From: Gammaproteobacteria bacterium
GTDB taxonomy: Bacteria; Pseudomonadota; Gammaproteobacteria; Pseudomonadales; Azotimanducaceae
Assembly (NCBI GenBank): GCA_002690865.1
Contig: NZGG01000046.1
Coordinates: forward strand, 102,089-166,088
Direction of reading: 5' to 3'
Length of the DNA: 64,000 nucleotides
Shown piece after piece: positions 59,512 through 64,000 of this stretch. The position numbers and the translations under genes are program-made. Each line of letters begins with the position of its first letter. Position 1 is the stretch's first letter. The notes below the pieces were generated by a model, which saw only the letters and a list, made by a program, of their open reading frames with translations, did no database searches and had not been told where the DNA came from.

Positions 59512-60186
59512 TTACCCAAAACTCTGAGTTGACGATGTTTGCGCAAGGTCTTCCCGCTCTCCAAGAATCTCGCCCTTAAATATCCAAACTTTTACGCCCA
59601 AAATCCCATATGTGGTCAGCGCCTCTGCCGTTGCGTAATCTATATCAGCCCGCAGAGTATGCAGAGGTACTCGTCCTTCTAAGTAACTCTCTGATCTTGC
59701 TATTTCGGCACCTCCAAGGCGACCAGCAACTCTTACCTTGATACCTTCAGCACCTAGACGCATCGCGTTTTGCTGCACTCGCTTCATAGCACGTCTAAAC
59801 ATAACTCGCCTCTCCAGTTGCTGGGCAACATTATGAGCGACAAGGTAAGCATCCAATTCTGGCTTCTTGATCTCCTCAATGTTTATATGAACTGGCACTC
59901 CCATCATTTGCGAAACTTCTGACCGGAGCTTTTCCACATCTTCACCCTTTTTACCAATTACAATACCCGGACGAGCAGTATGTATAGTAAGTCGCGCTGT
60001 TTGCGCAGGCCTAGCAATTTCTATCCTGCTAACGGATGCCTGGGAGAGCTTTTTTTGAATATATTCGCGGACTCTCATGTCCTCATGGAGATTAGATCTG
60101 TAAGCAGGACCGCTCGCATACCAAACCGAGGTATGTCCTTTTACAATACCTAAGCGCATACCAGTTGGATTTACTTTTTGACCCAT
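59512..60186 (-). CDS. rpsC: 30S ribosomal protein S3
   Basis: 224 residues (E. coli 233, shorter C-terminal tail). The KH domain holds [16 protein letters not shown], and the C-terminal domain [19 protein letters not shown]. Confidence 0.98.
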   Translation of the reverse strand: MGQKVNPTGMRLGIVKGHTSVWYASGPAYRSNLHEDMRVREYIQKKLSQASVSRIEIARPAQTARLTIHTARPGIVIGKKGEDVEKLRSEVSQMMGVPVHINIEEIKKPELDAYLVAHNVAQQLERRVMFRRAMKRVQQNAMRLGAEGIKVRVAGRLGGAEIARSESYLEGRVPLHTLRADIDYATAEALTTYGILGVKVWIFKGEILGEREDLAQTSSTQSFG

Positions 60187-60207
60187 GGTTGACTCCCTAA
60201 AACCAGA

Positions 60208-60540
60208 CTAATTATCCGCTACTGCTAGCGTGATATGACAACTTCTTTTAAAAATACGATCAGCCCGACCCTTAGCTCTCGGCCGAATCCTCTTCATCGT
60301 AGTCCCTTCATCTACAAATATCTTCGACACAGATAGGTCATCCACATCTGCGCCATCGTTGTGCTCTGCGTTCGCAATCGCTGACTCTAATAACTTCATG
60401 ACAAGATGCGCCGCTTTCTTTGTGCTAAAATTCAACAAATCTAGAGCATCTCCAACCTGCTTCCCTCTGATTTGGTCTGCAATCAACCGAGCCTTCTGAG
60501 CTGATATGCGAGCACCTTTCAAACTAGCTGACACTTCCAT
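60208..60540 (-). CDS. rplV: 50S ribosomal protein L22
   Basis: 110 residues, same length as E. coli. [17 protein letters not shown] and the tunnel loop [17 protein letters not shown] are conserved. Confidence 0.98.
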   Translation of the reverse strand: MEVSASLKGARISAQKARLIADQIRGKQVGDALDLLNFSTKKAAHLVMKLLESAIANAEHNDGADVDDLSVSKIFVDEGTTMKRIRPRAKGRADRIFKRSCHITLAVADN

Positions 60541-60551
60541 TATTAGTCCTT

Positions 60552-60827
60552 TTATCGCTTAACTTTCTTGTCACCAGCGTGACCACGGAAAGTTCGAGTA
60601 ATAGCAAACTCTCCAAGTTTGTGACCAACCATATCCTCATTGATAAATACTGGGACATGTTGGCGACCATTATGGATCTGGATAGTCAATCCAACGAAGT
60701 CTGGAGTAATCAATGAACGACGGGACCAAGTTCGAATTGGCCTCTTATCATTGGACTCTAGAGCCTTCGTAACCTTATTCATTAGATGGAGATCTACAAA
60801 CGGTCCTTTCTTCAAGCTTCTTGGCAC
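60552..60827 (-). CDS. rpsS: 30S ribosomal protein S19
   Basis: 91 residues. [19 protein letters not shown] and the [19 protein letters not shown] motif are conserved. Confidence 0.98.
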   Translation of the reverse strand: MPRSLKKGPFVDLHLMNKVTKALESNDKRPIRTWSRRSLITPDFVGLTIQIHNGRQHVPVFINEDMVGHKLGEFAITRTFRGHAGDKKVKR

Positions 60828-60830
60828 AAA

Positions 60831-61664
60831 TTATCTCCTTGTCTTAGATCGTCGACGAACAATCATCTTATCAGTTCTTTTGTTCTTCCTAGTCTTATGA
60901 CCTTTCGTCGGCTGACCCCAAGGCGAAACAGGATGACGCCCACCCGAAGTTTTACCCTCACCACCGCCATGAGGGTGATCAACAGGATTCATAACGACTC
61001 CCCGCACAGTGGGCTTTATACCGCGCCACCGAGAGGCTCCTGCCTTTCCCAAAGAACGCAGATTATGCTCTGAGTTACTGACCTCACCTAATGTAGCCCT
61101 ACATTCACCCAGCACCTTCCGCATCTCTCCCGAACGAAGCCTCAGCGTCACGTATCGTCCTTCTTTTGCCACAAGCTGAGCCGATGTTCCTGCGCTTCTA
61201 GCCATTTGTGCACCCTTACCCGGCTTTAACTCAATACAATGAACTACACCGCCCATCGGCACGTTACGCAACGGCATCGAATTACCAGTTCTAATGGCAA
61301 CATTATCACCGGATTGAAGCTGATCCCCCAAAGACAGACCCTTTGGTGCGATGATATAGCGCCTTTCACCATCTGAATATTTCAATAATGCAATATTAGC
61401 CGTCCTATTGGGGTCATACTCTAATCGCTCAACTATCGCGCTTATACCGTTCTTATTCCGTTTAAAGTCTATAATTCGATATCTTTGCTTATGACCGCCG
61501 CCTATATGTCTAGTGGTGATCCGTCCGTAATTATTTCTGCCCCCACTCTTGTTCTTTTTTTCTGTAAGAGATTTGTAGGGTTCGCCGGAATGAAGCTCTG
61601 GATGAACAACTTTAACGACGAACCGACGACCCGGTGAGGTTGGCTTTGTCTTTACAACAGGCAT
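60831..61664 (-). CDS. rplB: 50S ribosomal protein L2
   Basis: 277 residues. Peptidyl-transferase-centre region [20 protein letters not shown] is present with the conserved His, and [20 protein letters not shown] lies near the start. A few residues longer than E. coli (273). Confidence 0.98.
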   Translation of the reverse strand: MPVVKTKPTSPGRRFVVKVVHPELHSGEPYKSLTEKKNKSGGRNNYGRITTRHIGGGHKQRYRIIDFKRNKNGISAIVERLEYDPNRTANIALLKYSDGERRYIIAPKGLSLGDQLQSGDNVAIRTGNSMPLRNVPMGGVVHCIELKPGKGAQMARSAGTSAQLVAKEGRYVTLRLRSGEMRKVLGECRATLGEVSNSEHNLRSLGKAGASRWRGIKPTVRGVVMNPVDHPHGGGEGKTSGGRHPVSPWGQPTKGHKTRKNKRTDKMIVRRRSKTRR

Positions 61665-61675
61665 CTGAATTCTCG

Positions 61676-61972
61676 CTAGTTTATTCCGGAAAAATCGATG
61701 TCATGACCTGATTCCAGTCTGACATATGCCTTCTTCCAGTTTGGTTTTTTTGACATACCACGAAGTGAACGTTTAACCTTACCCTTCACATTAAGTACAG
61801 TAACGTTTTTAACCACAACGCCATAAATCTTTTCTATGGCTTCCTTAATTTCGGGTCTCGTTGCATCTTTAGCCACCTTAAAGGTGATTTGATTAGTCTC
61901 ATCAGCAATCAATGTAGCTTTCTCTGAAATATGAGCGCCCAAAACTACCTTATACAATCTATCCTTGTTCAT
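61676..61972 (-). CDS. rplW: 50S ribosomal protein L23
   Basis: 98 residues at the exit tunnel; docking site for trigger factor and [23 protein letters not shown] is conserved. Start overlaps the rplD stop (ATGA). Confidence 0.97.
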   Translation of the reverse strand: MNKDRLYKVVLGAHISEKATLIADETNQITFKVAKDATRPEIKEAIEKIYGVVVKNVTVLNVKGKVKRSLRGMSKKPNWKKAYVRLESGHDIDFSGIN

Positions 61973-62589
61973 CCCAGCACCTCCTCCAATCGCTTTAAGG
62001 CACTGACAGTAAAAAGCACTTTTTCACTACCTATCAAGGTAACGGGATCAACTCCCTGCACATCAACAACATCTACATTCTTGAGGTTACGCGCGCCTAG
62101 GTAAAGGTTGTGATCCAACTCCTCAACTACGACCAAAACATTTTCGAGGGCAAAATCCTTTAACAAACTTTGTACCTCTTTCGTCTTTGGAGCTTCCACA
62201 CTGAAGTTATTCGTCACGATGATCCGATCCTGTCGAACCAACTCAGACAGGATAGACCTCATTGCACCACGGTACATCTTTCTATTAACTTTCTGAGAAT
62301 AATCTCGAGGTTTCGCAGCAAAGGTCTGTCCACCACCGCGCCAAATAGGGCTTCTAATGGTACCCGCTCTTGCACGGCCAGTTCCTTTCTGCCGGTAAGG
62401 CTTAGCGCCTCCTCCTCTTACTTCTGACCTTGTCTTTAAGGACTTCGTACCCTGTCTGCGGGTTGCCATATAAGCAACAACCACTTGGTGAACCAATGCC
62501 TCATTATATTCGCGTCCAAACGTTACCTCAGAGATATCGATAGCTTCTTTTGTAAGTCCTTTCCCTCGGTCCGAAATATTGAGATTCAA
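61969..62589 (-). CDS. rplD: 50S ribosomal protein L4
   Basis: 206 residues. The tunnel loop contains [20 protein letters not shown] followed by SPIWRGGG. In E. coli L4 also represses the S10 operon through the rpsJ leader, and a candidate leader lies upstream here. Confidence 0.98.
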   Translation of the reverse strand: MNLNISDRGKGLTKEAIDISEVTFGREYNEALVHQVVVAYMATRRQGTKSLKTRSEVRGGGAKPYRQKGTGRARAGTIRSPIWRGGGQTFAAKPRDYSQKVNRKMYRGAMRSILSELVRQDRIIVTNNFSVEAPKTKEVQSLLKDFALENVLVVVEELDHNLYLGARNLKNVDVVDVQGVDPVTLIGSEKVLFTVSALKRLEEVLG

Positions 62590-62601
62590 TTTCCTACTCC
62601 A

Positions 62602-63240
62602 CTAAGCTCTAAACTTCACTGACGGTCTCACGAAAACACTACCGCCTGTTGCCCCAGGGACCGCGCCCTTTACAAGTAACAAATTATTATCTTCATCAAC
62701 ACTTACGACCTCTAAGGACTGGGTCGTTATTGTTACCGCACCCATATGTCCAGCCATTTTTTTTCCCTTATATACTCTACCTGGCGTCTGGCACTGTCCT
62801 ATTGAGCCAGGCGCACGGTGAGAGATAGAATTTCCGTGAGTAGCATCCTGCATCTTAAAATTATGGCGCTTCACTACCCCAGCAAAACCTTTACCTTTCG
62901 ACTTTCCAGTAACATCTATTTTTTGTCCTACTTCGAACCCAGACACCTTCAAAGTATCGCCCAATACAAATTCTGCATCACCAACAAATCGAAACTCAGT
63001 TAGAGTTCTACCGGCTTCGACCTTCGCTTTACTGTAGTGTCCTGCCACTGGCTTAGTAATATTCGACGACTTGGTAGCGCCTGAAGAAACTTGAATAGCC
63101 GTATATCCATCCCGCTCACTGGTCTTAACCTGAGTAACATGATTTGGCTCTGCCTCTATAACAGTCACTGGAACAGAGCGGCCATCTTCAGCGAACACTC
63201 GCGTCATCCCTCTTTTGATTCCCACAATACCTATTGCCAT
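62602..63240 (-). CDS. rplC: 50S ribosomal protein L3
   Basis: 212 residues. [20 protein letters not shown] includes the Gln that PrmB methylates in E. coli. [20 protein letters not shown] is the N-terminus. Confidence 0.98.
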   Translation of the reverse strand: MAIGIVGIKRGMTRVFAEDGRSVPVTVIEAEPNHVTQVKTSERDGYTAIQVSSGATKSSNITKPVAGHYSKAKVEAGRTLTEFRFVGDAEFVLGDTLKVSGFEVGQKIDVTGKSKGKGFAGVVKRHNFKMQDATHGNSISHRAPGSIGQCQTPGRVYKGKKMAGHMGAVTITTQSLEVVSVDEDNNLLLVKGAVPGATGGSVFVRPSVKFRA

Positions 63241-63275
63241 CTATAACTCCTCGCCCTTTGCTAAAATCAACCCAG

Positions 63276-63587
63276 CTAAGCTAGATTAATTTGCACCTCA
63301 ACCCCAGCTGCTAAATCAAGCTTGGTTAACGCGTCTACTGTTCTCTCAGTAGGCTCCAGTATGTCTAACAATCGCTTATGAGTACGTATCTCGTACTGAT
63401 CCCTAGCGTCCTTATTAACATGAGGAGATATCAAAACCGTAAACTTTTCCCTTCGAGTGGGCAAGGGTATAGGGCCTTGAACTTGAGCGCCGGTGCGTTT
63501 CGCCGTATTTACTATTTCCTGTGTCGAGGCGTCAATCAAGCGGTGATCGAAAGCCTTCAACCTGATTCTGATTCTCTGATTCTGCAT
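63276..63587 (-). CDS. rpsJ: 30S ribosomal protein S10
   Basis: 103 residues. [20 protein letters not shown] and [20 protein letters not shown] are conserved. First gene of the S10 operon with AGAGGA upstream of the ATG; also the antitermination partner NusE. Confidence 0.98.
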   Translation of the reverse strand: MQNQRIRIRLKAFDHRLIDASTQEIVNTAKRTGAQVQGPIPLPTRREKFTVLISPHVNKDARDQYEIRTHKRLLDILEPTERTVDALTKLDLAAGVEVQINLA

Positions 63588-63619
63588 GACCTATCCTCTA
63601 AGAGCCAATTCTACAAGAC

Positions 63620-63655
63620 AAAAACCACCCTCCCTTCTACTAGGGAAAGTGTGGT
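63620..63655 (-). terminator. Attenuator-like hairpin with U run before rpsJ
   Basis: On the minus strand, outer arms ACCAC/GTGGT and inner arms TCCCT/AGGGA with loop AGTAGA are followed directly by TTTTTG, an intrinsic-terminator shape inside the leader. It ends about 33 bases before the rpsJ start. In E. coli L4 stimulates termination at the comparable HE hairpin; the equivalence is inferred. Confidence 0.55.
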
Positions 63656-63681
63656 GTCATGCTCTATTCCAAGCTACCCGC

Positions 63682-63698
63682 GACCTCAAATTGAGGTC
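63682..63698. repeat. 17-base palindrome in the rpsJ leader
   Basis: GACCTCAA-A-TTGAGGTC, perfect 8-base arms around one base. In RNA it gives a short hairpin upstream of the attenuator, where E. coli has hairpin HD that contributes to L4 response. Functional equivalence is unproven. Confidence 0.5.
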
Positions 63699-63819
63699 CT
63701 GTATCCCGCCGCAAGACGAGCACTAAGCCCCGAATCAGTTATTAACACTGTTAGCTATCCGAGACAGGGCGATGGATGATACATGCCCTCCCCAAGAAAT
63801 ACCACTGTTCAGAGCGACA

Positions 63820-63847
63820 TATTTAACGTTTTTACCATGATTCTCAA
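63820..63847 (-). promoter_or_regulatory. Candidate sigma-70 promoter for the S10 operon
   Basis: Minus strand TTGAGA (63842-63847), 16-base spacer, TAAATA (63820-63825). A start near 63813 would give a leader of about 225 bases. Read by eye only. Confidence 0.35.
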
Positions 63848-63897
63848 AAGTGAAGGCGAAACAAAGAGCAGATCACTTCGTTGCGGCTACCCTTTAC

Positions 63898-64000
63898 CTA
63901 ATTACTAATCTTAGTAACAACTCCTGCACCAACTGTCCTGCCACCTTCACGAATAGCAAAACGCTGGCCCTCTTCCATGGCTATCGGCGCAATCAACTCA
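63898..64000 (-). CDS. tuf: Elongation factor Tu, C-terminal end only
   Basis: The final 33 codons are in the window: [20 protein letters not shown] then [13 protein letters not shown] and TAG. The rest lies beyond the window edge. Position upstream of rpsJ is the usual str/S10 junction. Confidence 0.95.
   Translation of the reverse strand, partial: ELIAPIAMEEGQRFAIREGGRTVGAGVVTKISN

Larger units (their letters stand above)
63588..63897 (-). promoter_or_regulatory. S10 operon leader and promoter region
   Basis: 310 bases between tuf and rpsJ with no gene. It holds an attenuator-like hairpin (63620-63655), an upstream palindrome (63682-63698) and a promoter-like pair further up (63820-63847), listed separately. 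The arrangement (promoter, long structured leader, hairpin with U run shortly before rpsJ) parallels the L4-controlled S10 leader of E. coli. Confidence 0.55.

Overview
The window looks like a chromosomal segment of a gammaproteobacterium of moderate GC content. The evidence is gene order. It carries hemA-prfA-prmC-moeB divergent from TPR-lolB-ispE-tRNA(Gln)-prs-rplY-pth-ychF-tRNA(Met), then lipA-lipB-ybeD-dacA-rlpA-mltB-rodA-mrdA-rlmH-rsfS-nadD-proA, then uppP, yajR-like/ssb/uvrA, and a full alpha-spc-S10 ribosomal block read towards rplQ. These blocks match the arrangement known from Pseudomonas and relatives. No species can be named from the sequence. No phage, insertion sequence or CRISPR array was seen.

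Region 1 (1 to about 17.5 kb) is accessory and catabolic. It holds an aldo/keto reductase (cut by the window edge), an enolase-superfamily sugar-acid dehydratase, SurE, a broken mannonate dehydratase and an SDR, which together suggest sugar or sugar-acid oxidation. Next come a 959-residue PEP-synthase/rifampicin-phosphotransferase-like dikinase, an esterase with an extra C-terminal domain, a second SDR, and a compact CoA cassette (two hot-dog dehydratase halves plus a class III CoA transferase). An MFS transporter, a decayed peptide-type ABC ATPase, a type-B carboxylesterase, an orphan C-terminus of an alpha-L-fucosidase, a nucleoside hydrolase and a VOC protein follow. Several genes here are in visible decay.

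Region 2 (about 17.5-22 kb) is a zinc-related cluster. A non-coding stretch of nearly 800 bases leads to folE (zinc-dependent GTP cyclohydrolase IA). Facing it is a znuCBA operon whose last member is a 56-codon N-terminal stump of a COG0523/CobW GTPase. This resembles a Zur regulon, although no Zur box could be recognised.

Region 3 (22-47 kb) is housekeeping: translation quality control and tRNAs, PRPP and isoprenoid synthesis, outer-membrane lipoprotein insertion, haem entry, release factor and its methylase, lipoate synthesis, the elongasome (PBP2/RodA) with peptidoglycan trimming, NAD and proline synthesis, undecaprenyl phosphate recycling, SSB and an MFS carrier.

Region 4 (47-64 kb) is uvrA followed by the ribosomal protein block, on the minus strand from rpsJ (63.6 kb) to rplQ (50.1 kb), including secY, rpoA and the 37-codon rpmJ. 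Upstream of rpsJ is a roughly 300-base leader with a hairpin plus U-run that resembles an L4-type attenuator, and then the end of tuf.
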